DNA of 64,000 nucleotides from Actinomadura nitritigenes (GTDB taxonomy: Bacteria; Actinomycetota; Actinomycetes; Streptosporangiales; Streptosporangiaceae): positions 1 to 64,000 of the forward strand of contig NZ_JAGEOK010000009.1 in NCBI RefSeq assembly GCF_017573545.1, written 5' to 3'. A model generated the notes under the pieces. It made no database searches. It was not told where the DNA came from and saw only the letters and a program-made list of their open reading frames with translations. A program made the translations under genes and the position numbers. Shown piece by piece: positions 25,455 through 34,463 of this stretch (its first letter is position 1; each line of letters starts with the position of its first letter).

Positions 25455-26809
25455 CGGCCGCCGTCCCCCTCCCCTGGCAGAGGGCGCCGCGGACGTCCCG
25501 GCGCGCGCTCGCCGGGCTGCTCGCCCGGCCGAGCTGGCTGGTCGCGGCGACCGTCGCGTGCGTCGGCGTCCCGCCCGGCGGGGGCGGCGCGGCCGCGGGC
25601 GCCGACGGCGGGGTGCAGGTCACCGCCGGGGACTGCGCGAGCGCCGTCATGATCTTCGCGGCGGCGCTGCTGGTCGCGCGGGGGCGGATCGCGATGCCGC
25701 CCCGCGCGCTCTGGGCGTTCGCGCCCCTCGCCGCGACGCTCGGCGTGACGACCGTCGCCTCCCCCGACATCGCGTCCAGCCTGTCCGGGTTCGTGCGGGA
25801 CGTGCAGATCTTCGTGCTGGTGCCGCTCGCCGTCGTGCTGCTCGTCCGGGACCGCCGCGACCTCGGGATCGTGTTCGGCGCGGTGCTCGGGCTCGGGCTC
25901 GGCGAGGCGCTGTACGGGATCTGGCAGGCGGCCACCGGCGCGGGCGCGTCGATCGGCGGCGCGAACGTCCGGGCGGTCGGCACGTTCGGCGCCGTCGACG
26001 TCATGGCGATGTCCGTCGTCGTCGGGTTCGCGCTCCTGGTGCTGACGGCGTTCACGCTGGTCGCGCCGCGTTACGGGGCCGCCGCGGTGCCGGTGGCGCT
26101 CGCCGGGCTCGGCGTGCTGGCGCTCGCGCTGCTGCTCGCGCTCAGCCGGGGGAGCTGGATCGCGCTCGCCGCCGCCGTCGGGCTGATGCTGCTGGTCTTC
26201 GACCGGTGGCTCGCGGTGAAGGCGGCGGTCTGCTGCGCCGCGCTCGGGCTCGTCGCGTTCGGGGTGCTCGGCGGCGGCGCGATCGCGCAGCGGTACGCGT
26301 CGATCGCCGGCTCGGTGAGCGCGCCGGACCAGTCCGTCAGCGACCGCTACGACCTGTGGGCCGCCGCCGGGCGGATCTGGGCCGACCATCCCGTCACCGG
26401 CGTCGGCGTGAAGAACTTCCCCGCCTACCGGGACACCTACGCGGGCATCGAGCTGTCGTCCGGCAGCGAGACCGACGACCCCGTCAACGGCTACACGCGG
26501 CAGCCGCTGCTGTCGCCGCACGACGAGTACCTGCTGATCCTGTCCGAGCAGGGCGCGCTCGGCTTCGCCGGGTTCGCCGCGCTGCTCGGCACGGTCCTGT
26601 GGGGACTGTGGACGCGCCGGGACGCCCGCGACCCGTTCTGGCTCATCGGCGCCGCGTTCACGGCGTTCCTGCTCGTCAACTTCCTGTACGCGGACATGGG
26701 CGGCCCGACCTGCGTGCTCACCGGCATCCTCCTCGGCGCCGCCGCCTGCCGCGCCTTCGGTCTCCGCCGCGCGCCCGGCACCGGGCCCGCAGGCGAGGAG
26801 CGCGGGTGA
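25451..26809 (+). CDS. O-antigen ligase/polymerase-like (Wzy/WaaL) membrane protein
   Basis: The 452-residue protein has about eleven hydrophobic segments. A large extracytoplasmic loop (about 285-375) contains WAAAGRIWADHPVTGVGVKNFPAYRDTY and SPHDEYLLILSEQGALGFAGF, the Wzy_C signature. It would polymerise or transfer the repeat unit outside the membrane. The ATG overlaps the transferase stop and the end overlaps the flippase GTG. Confidence 0.88.
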   Translation: MTAAVPLPWQRAPRTSRRALAGLLARPSWLVAATVACVGVPPGGGGAAAGADGGVQVTAGDCASAVMIFAAALLVARGRIAMPPRALWAFAPLAATLGVTTVASPDIASSLSGFVRDVQIFVLVPLAVVLLVRDRRDLGIVFGAVLGLGLGEALYGIWQAATGAGASIGGANVRAVGTFGAVDVMAMSVVVGFALLVLTAFTLVAPRYGAAAVPVALAGLGVLALALLLALSRGSWIALAAAVGLMLLVFDRWLAVKAAVCCAALGLVAFGVLGGGAIAQRYASIAGSVSAPDQSVSDRYDLWAAAGRIWADHPVTGVGVKNFPAYRDTYAGIELSSGSETDDPVNGYTRQPLLSPHDEYLLILSEQGALGFAGFAALLGTVLWGLWTRRDARDPFWLIGAAFTAFLLVNFLYADMGGPTCVLTGILLGAAACRAFGLRRAPGTGPAGEERG

Positions 26810-28662
26810 CGGCGGGGGACGCGGCGCCCGGCGCGGCGCGGAAGGCGGCACAGGACGCGGCGCCCGGCGCGGCGCGAAAGGCGGCGCAGGACGCGGCGGC
26901 CTGCCCGGCGGACTGCGCGGCGCAGGACGCGGCGCCCGGCGCGGCGCCCGGCGCGGCGTCCGGCGCGGGGCGGGGCGTGTCGATCGGGCGGGCCGCCGCG
27001 CTGTCGGGCGTGCTCATCGCCGCCGGCACCGGCCTCGGGTTCCTGCGCGACCTCGTCATGGCGCACCGGTTCGGCGCGAGCGGCGCCACCGACGCGTTCC
27101 TCGTCGCCTGGACGATCCCCGAGACCGTGTCGCCGCTGCTCATCGAGGACGCCATGGCGCTGCTCATGGTCCCGGTCGTCACCCGGCTCCTCGCCGGAGG
27201 CGGCGGCGTGCGCGCCCTCACCGCGACGACCCTGCCCCGGATGGTCCTCGGTCTCACCGCCGTCACGCTGACGCTCGGGATCGCCGCCCCCGCCGTCGTC
27301 GAGGCGCTCGCGCCCGGGCTGTCCGAGCCGGGGCCCGCCGTCCAGTGCGTCCGGCTGACCGCCGTCACCGTCGTCACGTTCGGCGCCGCCGGGTTCATGA
27401 GCGCGACGCTGCGCGCCCACCACCGCTTCGGGCCGCCCGCCGCCATCTACCTCGCCTACAACATCGGGATCCTCGCGCTGATCGCCGGGTTCGCCGGGCT
27501 CGTCGGGATCATGAGCGCCGCGATCGGCGTCGCCTGCGGCAGCGTGCTCATGGTCGCCGTGCAGCTCCCCGCGTTCGTCCGCTGCCTGCGCGAGGACGCC
27601 GCGCCCCGGACCGGCGCCGCCGACCTGCGGCTCGGCCTCGCCGCCGTCGCGCCCGTCGTCGTCTACACCGTCACCCGCCAGGCGCAGGTGTTCGTCGAGC
27701 GGTTCATCGGCTCCGGCCTCGCCGCCGGGTCGATCTCGCACCTCAACTACGCGCAGAAGGTCGCGCAGGTCCCGATGGTGCTGTCGCTGCTGATCGTCAC
27801 CGTGACGTTCCCGCGCCTCGCGCGCGCGTCCGCGGACGGCGACACCGGCGGCGTCGCCCGCCGCATCCGGCAGGACCTCGTCATCGCGGGCGGGCTCGTG
27901 CTGAGCGCGTCCGCGTTCCTCGTCGCCTTCGCGCCCGACGTCATCCGGGTGCTGTTCCAGCACGGCGAGTTCACCGCCGCCGACACCCGCGACACCGCCG
28001 CCACCCTGCGCGTCTACGCGCTCGGGCTGTGGGGCCAGTCGACCGTCGGGCTCGCCGCCCGCGCGTTCTTCGCGCAGAAGCGGCCGCCGTGGCGGCCCGC
28101 GGGCGTCCTCGCGGGCGGCCTCGCCGTCACCGCCGCCGTCTGCGCCGGGTTCGCCGCCCTCGCCGGGACGGCCGCGCTCGCCGCCGCCGACGCCGCCGGC
28201 ATCACCGCCGCCGCCGTCCTGCTCCTCGCCGGGCTGCGCGCGCGCGTCGCACCGATCCCGCTGCGCCGCGTCGCCGCGGACCTCGCCCGGCTCACCGTCC
28301 TCGCGTCCCTCGCCGCCACCGCAGCGCTGCTCGCCACCGGGCCGCTGGGCGCGGCGCCCGCGATCGTCCGGCTCGCCGCCGGCGGCCTCGCCACCGCCGC
28401 CGCGTTCGCCGCGCTGATCGCCCTGGCGGGACGCGACCTCATCGCGCCATGGGGCATCCCATGGCCCACATGGAGGCCCGGCGCGTTCGCCCGCCGCGGC
28501 CGCACACCTTCCGGGGGAACCAGTGACCCAGCCGACCGAACCGGCGCCGGAGGCGGCGCCGACGACCAGGCCCGCACCGGCGGCCAGGCCCGCGCGGCCT
28601 CCGCAGGAGGTCGAACCGCCGCCGCTGGTGCTGATGTACCACTCGATCGATCACTACGATGA
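26806..28662 (+). CDS. MurJ/Wzx-type lipid flippase (MOP superfamily)
   Basis: The 618-residue frame starts at GTG overlapping the ligase stop. The first 60 residues are low-complexity, including a 36-nt tandem duplication (26821-26892, AAPGAARKAAQD twice). The MviN/MurJ core with about 13 transmembrane helices follows (about 60-550), with GFLRDLVMAHRFGASGATDAF and FVERFIGSGLAAGSISHLNYA. Within this cluster a Wzx-like role, flipping lipid-linked repeat units, is more likely than lipid II transport, but both belong to the family. The last 47 codons overlap the deacetylase frame by 140 nt, which is unusual. Confidence 0.83.
   Translation: MTAGDAAPGAARKAAQDAAPGAARKAAQDAAACPADCAAQDAAPGAAPGAASGAGRGVSIGRAAALSGVLIAAGTGLGFLRDLVMAHRFGASGATDAFLVAWTIPETVSPLLIEDAMALLMVPVVTRLLAGGGGVRALTATTLPRMVLGLTAVTLTLGIAAPAVVEALAPGLSEPGPAVQCVRLTAVTVVTFGAAGFMSATLRAHHRFGPPAAIYLAYNIGILALIAGFAGLVGIMSAAIGVACGSVLMVAVQLPAFVRCLREDAAPRTGAADLRLGLAAVAPVVVYTVTRQAQVFVERFIGSGLAAGSISHLNYAQKVAQVPMVLSLLIVTVTFPRLARASADGDTGGVARRIRQDLVIAGGLVLSASAFLVAFAPDVIRVLFQHGEFTAADTRDTAATLRVYALGLWGQSTVGLAARAFFAQKRPPWRPAGVLAGGLAVTAAVCAGFAALAGTAALAAADAAGITAAAVLLLAGLRARVAPIPLRRVAADLARLTVLASLAATAALLATGPLGAAPAIVRLAAGGLATAAAFAALIALAGRDLIAPWGIPWPTWRPGAFARRGRTPSGGTSDPADRTGAGGGADDQARTGGQARAASAGGRTAAAGADVPLDRSLR
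26821..26892 (+). repeat. 36-nt tandem repeat in the flippase N-terminus
   Basis: Two adjacent 36-nt units (26821-26856, 26857-26892) encode AAPGAARKAAQD twice with two or so base differences. The unit lies in a low-complexity leader before the first membrane helix. Confidence 0.7.
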
Positions 28663-29311
28663 GGACCCGCACCTGGTGACCGTCTCGCCGCCCCGGTTCG
28701 AGCGGCAGATGGCCTGGCTGCGGGCCCGCGGCCTGCGCGGCGTCGGGATGGCGGAGCTGCTCGCCGAGCACGCCGGGGGACGCGCGCGCGGCCTCGTCGG
28801 CCTCACCTTCGACGACGGCTACGCCGACTTCGCCACCCGCGCCCTGCCCGTCCTCGTCCGGTACGGGTTCGGCGCCACCGTCTTCGCCGTGTCCGGGCGG
28901 GTCGGCTCGTACAACGCCTGGGACGACGGCCCCCGCAAGCCGCTCATGACCGCCGAGCAGCTGCGCACCGTCGCCGACACCGGCATGGAGGTCGCCTCGC
29001 ACGGCCGCCACCACGTCCCGCTGCCCGAGGTCGACGACACCGAGCTGCGCGAGGAGCTCGAGGAGAGCCGCGCCGACCTCGAGGACATCACCGGCCGGCA
29101 GGTCACCGGCCTCGCCTACCCGTACGGGCGCGCCGGCGCCCGCGAGATCGACGCGGTCCGCGCCGCCGGGTACGACTACGCCTGCCACATCCGCCCGGAC
29201 GAGCCGTCCCGGCACGCGCTCGGCCGCGCCTACATCGGCGACCGCGACGGCCCCCTGCGGCTGCGCGCCAAGCTCGTCCGGCACCAGATGCAGTGGCGGA
29301 GCCGCATGTGA
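28523..29311 (+). CDS. Polysaccharide deacetylase (CE4/NodB type)
   Basis: The 262-residue product has a Pro/Ala-rich N-terminus (1-35) followed by a NodB domain: LVLMYHSI, the metal-binding TFDDGY (95-100), and SHGRHHVPLP with His160 and His164. YPYGRAGAREIDAVRAAGYD completes the fold. It would remove N-acetyl (or other acyl) groups from the polysaccharide. No signal peptide is obvious, so it may act inside the cell or on lipid-linked units. The start GTG lies 140 nt inside the flippase frame; a later start would cut into the domain (MYHSI). Confidence 0.83.
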   Translation: MTQPTEPAPEAAPTTRPAPAARPARPPQEVEPPPLVLMYHSIDHYDEDPHLVTVSPPRFERQMAWLRARGLRGVGMAELLAEHAGGRARGLVGLTFDDGYADFATRALPVLVRYGFGATVFAVSGRVGSYNAWDDGPRKPLMTAEQLRTVADTGMEVASHGRHHVPLPEVDDTELREELEESRADLEDITGRQVTGLAYPYGRAGAREIDAVRAAGYDYACHIRPDEPSRHALGRAYIGDRDGPLRLRAKLVRHQMQWRSRM

Positions 29312-30429
29312 CCCGCGTCCTGCACGTCATCACCGGACTGGAGCACGGCGGCGCCGAGCACCAGCTCGCGCTGCTCCTGCGCCACCTGCCCGTGGAGTGC
29401 GAGGTGGCGACGCTGACGCGCGCGGGCGTGCTCGGCGACCGGATCCGGTGCGGCGGCGTGCCCGTCCACGAGCTCGGCATGCGCGGGAACCGGGACCTCG
29501 CCGCGCTGCCGCGGCTCGTCCGGCTGATCCGCGGCGGGCGGTACGACGTCGTCCACACGCACCTCTACCGCGCCTGCGTCTACGGCCGCGTCGCCGCCCG
29601 CCTCGCCGGGACGCCGCGGATCATCGCCACGGAGCACTCCCTCGGCGACGGGCAGATCGAGGGACGCCGCACCACCCGCGCCGTGCGGGCGCTCTACCGG
29701 GCGACCGAGCGCCTCGGCTCGATGACGGTCGCGGTGTCCCCGACGGTCGCGGCGCGGCTGCGCGCCTGGGGCGTCCCGCCCGGCCGCGTCACGGTCATCC
29801 CCAACGGGATCGACCCCGCCGCCTTCGCCTACGACCCGGAGCGGCGCGCCGCGACCCGCCGCCGCCTCGGCATCCCCATGGACGCCCACGTCGCCGGCAC
29901 CGTAGGCCGCCTCGTCCCGACCAAGCGGATCGACCTGCTCGTCCGCGCCGCCGCCCGGACGCCCGATGCCCGCCTGCTCGTCGCGGGCGACGGCCCCGAG
30001 CGCGCACGGCTCGAACGGCTCGCCGCGGCGCTCGGCCTCACCGGCCGCGCCGTCTTCACGGGCCGGACGGACGACGTCGCGTCCGTCCTCGCCGCGATGG
30101 ACGTGTACGCCGCGCCGTCCGCGCAGGAGACGTTCGGCGTCGGGGTCCTGGAGGCGCTCGCCGCCGGGCTCCCCGTCGTCCGCACCGCCTGCCCGGCCCT
30201 CGACGACCTGCCCCGCGACGAGGCGCCGCACGCCACCCGCCTGCCCGCCGCCGCCGGACCGGACGCCTGGAGCGCCGCCTTCGGGCGCCGCGCCGGACGG
30301 GTCCCGGTGCCGCCGGCCGTCCACCGCTACGCCATCGCGGAGCAGGCCGCCGGACTCGCCCGCCTCTACACCGGCGGCGCGCCGAGCGCCGGGCGGACGC
30401 GGCCCGCCCGCGAATCCATCCCGACCTGA
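29308..30429 (+). CDS. GT4-family glycosyltransferase
   Basis: The 373-residue protein is a GT-B enzyme. The N-terminal domain has GLEHGGAEHQLALLLRHL and VVHTHLYRACVYGRVAARL; the C-terminal domain has VAGTVGRLVPTKRIDLLVRAA and YAAPSAQETFGVGVLEALAAGLPVV, the EX7E-type donor site. GTG 29308 overlaps the deacetylase stop; GTG 29293 would add five residues. It adds a sugar to the growing repeat unit on the inner membrane face. Confidence 0.9.
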   Translation: MTRVLHVITGLEHGGAEHQLALLLRHLPVECEVATLTRAGVLGDRIRCGGVPVHELGMRGNRDLAALPRLVRLIRGGRYDVVHTHLYRACVYGRVAARLAGTPRIIATEHSLGDGQIEGRRTTRAVRALYRATERLGSMTVAVSPTVAARLRAWGVPPGRVTVIPNGIDPAAFAYDPERRAATRRRLGIPMDAHVAGTVGRLVPTKRIDLLVRAAARTPDARLLVAGDGPERARLERLAAALGLTGRAVFTGRTDDVASVLAAMDVYAAPSAQETFGVGVLEALAAGLPVVRTACPALDDLPRDEAPHATRLPAAAGPDAWSAAFGRRAGRVPVPPAVHRYAIAEQAAGLARLYTGGAPSAGRTRPARESIPT

Positions 30430-30452
30430 GGGCACGAGAGAAGGGTCACCCG

Positions 30453-31376
30453 ATGTCGCAACGTGACGCCACCAGGAAGCCGGCCGCCGGGAAACCGGCC
30501 CCCGGAGGCGGCCCGCCCGCGGAGGCCGCCGGCGCCGAGGCCGCCCGTCCCGACGCGGCCCGCACCAGGGGCGCTCGCGGCAAGGCCGAGCGCGCCCGGG
30601 CCGGCCACGGCAGGACCGGCACCGCCGAGGACGGCCGCCCCAAGCAGGGCCGCGCCAAGGCCCGCCGCGCCGCGCGCCGCGCCGCCGCGACGCCCGGCCG
30701 CGCCGCCGGGGCGGTCCTCGGCCGGCTGCGCGCTCCGCTCACCGCGTTCCTCCGCCGGTTCGGGCTGCTCATCGCGCTCGTGCTGAGCGGCTTCCTCGGC
30801 GGGCTCGGCTACGCCCTGTTCGCGCCGACCACCTACACCGCCACCGCCTACGTCCTCGTCGTCGACGACGGCGACGGCGGCCAGGGACCCGCCGCGGTCA
30901 GCTTCGCGCAGGCGTTCGGCCGCCTCGCGCCGCTGCCCGAGACCCTCGCCTACTCGTCCATCCCGCTGCCGGACGGCGCGATGGCCGCCACCCGCGACCA
31001 CATCCAGTCGTCCACCTCGCCCGACACGCCGCTCATCAAGCTGGCGGGCAGCGCCGACACCCCGGCCGCCGCCGCCGCGTACGCCAACGCCGCCGCCGAC
31101 GCCCTCGTCCGCTACGGCACCTCGCACCGCACCGACACCGGCGTCCGGGTCGCGCTGATGAGCATGGCCGCGACGCCGTCGGCGCCGTCGTCGCCGAACC
31201 CGCCGCTGGACATCGCCGTCGGCACCGCGTCCGGCGTGCTGCTCGCCGGGCTCGGCGCCGCCGTCCTCAGCGGGCGGCGCGGCCGAACCCATCAGCGGGG
31301 CCTGCACGACGCGTCCCGTCCGCCGCGCGGAGCCGTGCCGGGCCCCGCCGCCGAACCCGTGGAGGTGCACTCGTGA
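30453..31376 (+). CDS. Wzz-like chain-length/export protein
   Basis: The 307-residue protein has a highly basic, Ala/Arg/Pro-rich cytoplasmic N-terminus (1-95) and two transmembrane segments (about 105-125 and 250-272). The extracytoplasmic domain between them starts PTTYTATAYVLVVDDGDG. That topology and the NPPLDIAVGTASGVLLAGLGAAV second helix are typical of Wzz/YveK-type proteins that set polysaccharide chain length. No tyrosine-kinase domain is fused. GAGAAGGG ribosome site at 30437-30444. Confidence 0.78.
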   Translation: MSQRDATRKPAAGKPAPGGGPPAEAAGAEAARPDAARTRGARGKAERARAGHGRTGTAEDGRPKQGRAKARRAARRAAATPGRAAGAVLGRLRAPLTAFLRRFGLLIALVLSGFLGGLGYALFAPTTYTATAYVLVVDDGDGGQGPAAVSFAQAFGRLAPLPETLAYSSIPLPDGAMAATRDHIQSSTSPDTPLIKLAGSADTPAAAAAYANAAADALVRYGTSHRTDTGVRVALMSMAATPSAPSSPNPPLDIAVGTASGVLLAGLGAAVLSGRRGRTHQRGLHDASRPPRGAVPGPAAEPVEVHS

Positions 31377-32821
31377 CGCTGCCGAGCGCGATCCGCCCGA
31401 GCCGGGCCGCCGCGCCCGCCGGGGCATGGCAGGTGGAGGTGCGCCGCGACGAGGGCGCCCTCATCGAACTCGCCGGCGAGCTGCGCGACCTGTACGAGCG
31501 CAGCCCGGAGGCGACCCCGTTCCAGTCCCACGAATGGCTCAGCGCCTGGTGGGGTTGGTACGGCGTCCGGGGACGGCTGAGGCTCGTCCTCGTCCGCTAC
31601 CGGGGCCGCCTCGTCGCCGCCGCGCCGCTGATGACCGCGGGCCGCTGGGGCTTCCCCGTGCTGGTGCCGATCGCCGACGAGCAGAGCGACTTCACCGACT
31701 TCCTGCTCGACCCCGCCTACGCCGACGGCGCCGTCGAGCACCTCGCGCGCGCCCTGCACGGCATGCGCGGCCGGTGCGCGATCGACCTGCCCGAGGTGCG
31801 GCCCGGCTCGGTCGTCCACCAGGTGATGCGGCGCTGGCCCGGACGGACGTGGCCGATGCCCGCGTCGGTGTGCATGGAACTGCCCTGCACCGACATCGCC
31901 GAGGTCATGGACCGGCTGCCGCGCCGCAGCGCCGGCAAGATGCGCGCGAAGCTCCGCAAGGTCGACGTCCGGGGCATCACCGTCGAGCCCGTCCCGCCCG
32001 AGCAGGCCGCGGACGCGATCGGCGCGCTGCTGGAGATGCACGCCCGGCAGTGGCGCGGCCGGCCGATGAACCCCGAGCACTCCCGCGAGCGGTTCCGCCG
32101 GCACCTGGCCGAGGCGGGCGCCGCGATGGTCCGTGAGGGCCGCGCCGCCGTGCTGCGGTACCACTGGGACGGGCGGCTCGTCGCGAGCGACCTCGTCCTC
32201 ATCGGGCACCGGTTCGTCGGCGCCTACCTGTACGGGGCGATCCCGGAGTTGCGCGACAGCGTGGACGTCACGCTGATGCTGCTGCGCGAGGACCTCGCCC
32301 TCGCGCGCGCGCACGGCCGGCAGGCCGTCAACCTGCTGCGCGGCGAGGAGCCGTACAAGCTGAAGTGGCGGCCGAGGCGCGTGCAGAACCAGCGCATCGT
32401 CCTCGGCCGCGGCTTCCCGGCGTCCCTGTTCGCGGGCTTCGCCCTGGTCCGCGCGGGCCTCGCCGCCCGCGGCCACCACCGTCCCGCGACGGTGCCGCTG
32501 CCCACCCCGCCCCGCGACGACACGGCGAACGAACCCGCGCCGCACGAGCCGGTGCCGCACGAACCCGCGCCGCACGAACCCGCGCCGCACGAACCCGCGC
32601 CGCACGAACCCGCGCCGCACGAACCCGCGCCGCATGAGCCCGCGCCGCACGAACCCGTGTCGCACGAGCCCGCGTCGCACGCGGACGGGGCGCCCGGCGG
32701 CGCGAAACGGGACGAGGTGCCGCACCCGCGCGACGACGCGCTGCCGGTAGGCGACGACGCCCTGCCGGTGCGCGACGCGGGAGCGGGCGCGCGGAAGGGT
32801 GGGCAGTCCGGGCATGGCTGA
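31373..32821 (+). CDS. GNAT/FemAB-like acyltransferase (CelD/BcsL family) with EPAPH repeat tail
   Basis: The 482-residue product has an Acetyltransf_6-type core (about 20-360), with FQSHEWLSAWWGWYG, SAGKMRAKLRKVDVRG and LVASDLVLIGHRFVGAYLYGAIPE. Such proteins acylate sugars or peptides in polysaccharide clusters. The tail (about 386-482) begins with ten copies of a pentapeptide, mostly EPAPH, then an acidic stretch. The GTG overlaps the upstream stop and the end overlaps the next ATG by 8 nt. The tail is probably unstructured; His-rich repeats may bind metal, which is a guess. Confidence 0.8.
   Translation: MTLPSAIRPSRAAAPAGAWQVEVRRDEGALIELAGELRDLYERSPEATPFQSHEWLSAWWGWYGVRGRLRLVLVRYRGRLVAAAPLMTAGRWGFPVLVPIADEQSDFTDFLLDPAYADGAVEHLARALHGMRGRCAIDLPEVRPGSVVHQVMRRWPGRTWPMPASVCMELPCTDIAEVMDRLPRRSAGKMRAKLRKVDVRGITVEPVPPEQAADAIGALLEMHARQWRGRPMNPEHSRERFRRHLAEAGAAMVREGRAAVLRYHWDGRLVASDLVLIGHRFVGAYLYGAIPELRDSVDVTLMLLREDLALARAHGRQAVNLLRGEEPYKLKWRPRRVQNQRIVLGRGFPASLFAGFALVRAGLAARGHHRPATVPLPTPPRDDTANEPAPHEPVPHEPAPHEPAPHEPAPHEPAPHEPAPHEPAPHEPVSHEPASHADGAPGGAKRDEVPHPRDDALPVGDDALPVRDAGAGARKGGQSGHG
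32531..32680 (+). repeat. Ten 15-bp tandem repeats encoding EPAPH
   Basis: Ten in-frame 15-nt units, consensus GAACCCGCGCCGCAC, encode EPAPH with variants EPVPH, EPVSH and EPASH at the edges. The central copies are nearly identical, so the array is likely unstable in length. Confidence 0.95.
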
Positions 32822-34463
32822 CGCCGCCGAGCCGCTCCGCGTCCTGCACGTCAGCCAGCCGAACGCCGGCGGCGTCGCCGTCTACGTCGGCCAGGCCGTC
32901 ACCGACCAGCGGCGCCGCGGCTGGGAGGTGGCGGTCGCCTGCCCGCCCGGCGGGGACCTGCCCGCCCGGTGCGCGGCGGCGAGCGTGCCCTGGTTCAACT
33001 GGGACGCCGACCGCGCCCCCGGCCCGCGGACGCCGCTGGAGGCGCTGCGCCTGCGCCGCCTCGTCAAGGGCTTCCGGCCCGACGTCGTCCACCTGCACTC
33101 CTCGAAGGCGGGCCTCGCGGGGCGCCTGCGCCGCCTCCCGTCCGGGGTGCCGGTGATCTTCCAGCCGCACGGCTGGTCGTGGCTCGCGGCGACCGGGCGG
33201 CAGGACGCGGTCAGCCGGTGCTGGGAGCGGTTCGCGGCCCGCCGCGCCGGCGCGCTCGTCTGCGTCGGCGAGGGCGAGCTGCGGGCCGGGATGCGGGCCG
33301 GGCTCCGCGGCCCGTTCCGGCTCGTCCGCAACGGCGTGGACCGGCGCCGGTTCCGGCCCGCCGACGCGTCCGCCCGGCTCGCCGCGCGGACCCGGCTGGG
33401 GCTGCCCGCCGCCGCGCCGCTCGCCGTGTGCGTCGGCCGCGTGACCCGGCAGAAGGCGCAGGACGTGCTGGTCGCGGCGTGGCCCGCGGTCGCCGCCCGG
33501 TGCCCGTCCGCGCTCCTCGCGATCGTCGGGGACGGCGAGGACCTCGACGCGCTCCGCCGCCGCCCGGCGCCGGGCGTCCGGCTCGTCGCGGCCGTGCGGG
33601 ACCCGCGGGACTGGCTGGCCGCCGCGAACGTCGTCGTGCTGCCGTCCCGCTGGGAGGGGCTGCCGCTGACCGCGCTGGAGGCGCTCGCCACCGGCCGGTC
33701 CCTCGTCGGGACGGACATCCCCGGCATCGCGGAGGTCGTCCGTCCCGGGCTCGGCGCTCTCGTGCCGGTCGACGACCCGGGCGCGCTCGCCGACGCGATG
33801 GCGGCGCGGCTGCTGTTCCCGGGGGTCGCGGAGCGGGAGGGCCGCGCGGCGGCGGAGGCCGCGGCCGGCTACGACATCGCCGAGACGGTCGCGCGCCTCG
33901 CCGCCGTCACCCTCGAGGTGGCGGGCCGGGGCGGAACGGCGCCGGACGGCGTGGCCCGCGAGCTCGCGGAGGCCGGGGACCTGGGCGTCGACGTCCTCGC
34001 CGGTTCGGAGGTCCTCGCGATGTCGGGCGCGGGACGCCTCGGCGGCGGGTTCACCGGCGGCGGGTGCACCGGCGGTTCGGGCGGCCCGGGCGGGGCGCTC
34101 GGCGGTGCCGGAGCCGGGGCGGGCGCCCCGGAAGCCGGTGCCGGGCCGCCCCCCGCAGGCGGCACGGTTCCCGCGGGCGGCACGGTTCCTGCAGGTGGCA
34201 CGGTTCCTGCAGGCGACACGGCTCCCGACGGCGGCACGGCTCCCGCAGGCGGTACCGCTCCCGAAGGCACCGAAGGCGCCGTCCCCGGAGGCACCGTCCC
34301 TGAAGGCGCCGTCCCCGAAGGCGGGGCGGACTGCGGCGCGACCGCCGGGGGCGCCGCCGGGCCGGGCGGCGGCGCCGAGGGCGGCGGGGCGATGGGCGGC
34401 GTCGCGACGTTGCCCGACTCCGCGGGCGACGGCGCCGTCACGCCGCCGAACAGCTCGCGGTAG
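32814..34463 (+). CDS. GT4-family glycosyltransferase with Gly/Thr/Pro-rich tail
   Basis: The first ~375 residues form a GT-B glycosyltransferase: LHVSQPNAGGVAVYVGQAV, VHLHSSKAGLAGRLRRL, VCVGRVTRQKAQDVLVAAW and VLPSRWEGLPLTALEALATG. A 170-residue tail with repeated GGTVPA-like units follows (from about 33930). The tail lies antisense to the Pro-rich tail of the GH26-like gene, which ends at 33869, giving 595 nt of convergent overlap. Third-position base bias does not clearly favour either strand in the repeat, so the true C-terminus is uncertain. ATG 32814 chosen; GTG 32799 possible. Confidence 0.82.
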   Translation: MADAAEPLRVLHVSQPNAGGVAVYVGQAVTDQRRRGWEVAVACPPGGDLPARCAAASVPWFNWDADRAPGPRTPLEALRLRRLVKGFRPDVVHLHSSKAGLAGRLRRLPSGVPVIFQPHGWSWLAATGRQDAVSRCWERFAARRAGALVCVGEGELRAGMRAGLRGPFRLVRNGVDRRRFRPADASARLAARTRLGLPAAAPLAVCVGRVTRQKAQDVLVAAWPAVAARCPSALLAIVGDGEDLDALRRRPAPGVRLVAAVRDPRDWLAAANVVVLPSRWEGLPLTALEALATGRSLVGTDIPGIAEVVRPGLGALVPVDDPGALADAMAARLLFPGVAEREGRAAAEAAAGYDIAETVARLAAVTLEVAGRGGTAPDGVARELAEAGDLGVDVLAGSEVLAMSGAGRLGGGFTGGGCTGGSGGPGGALGGAGAGAGAPEAGAGPPPAGGTVPAGGTVPAGGTVPAGDTAPDGGTAPAGGTAPEGTEGAVPGGTVPEGAVPEGGADCGATAGGAAGPGGGAEGGGAMGGVATLPDSAGDGAVTPPNSSR

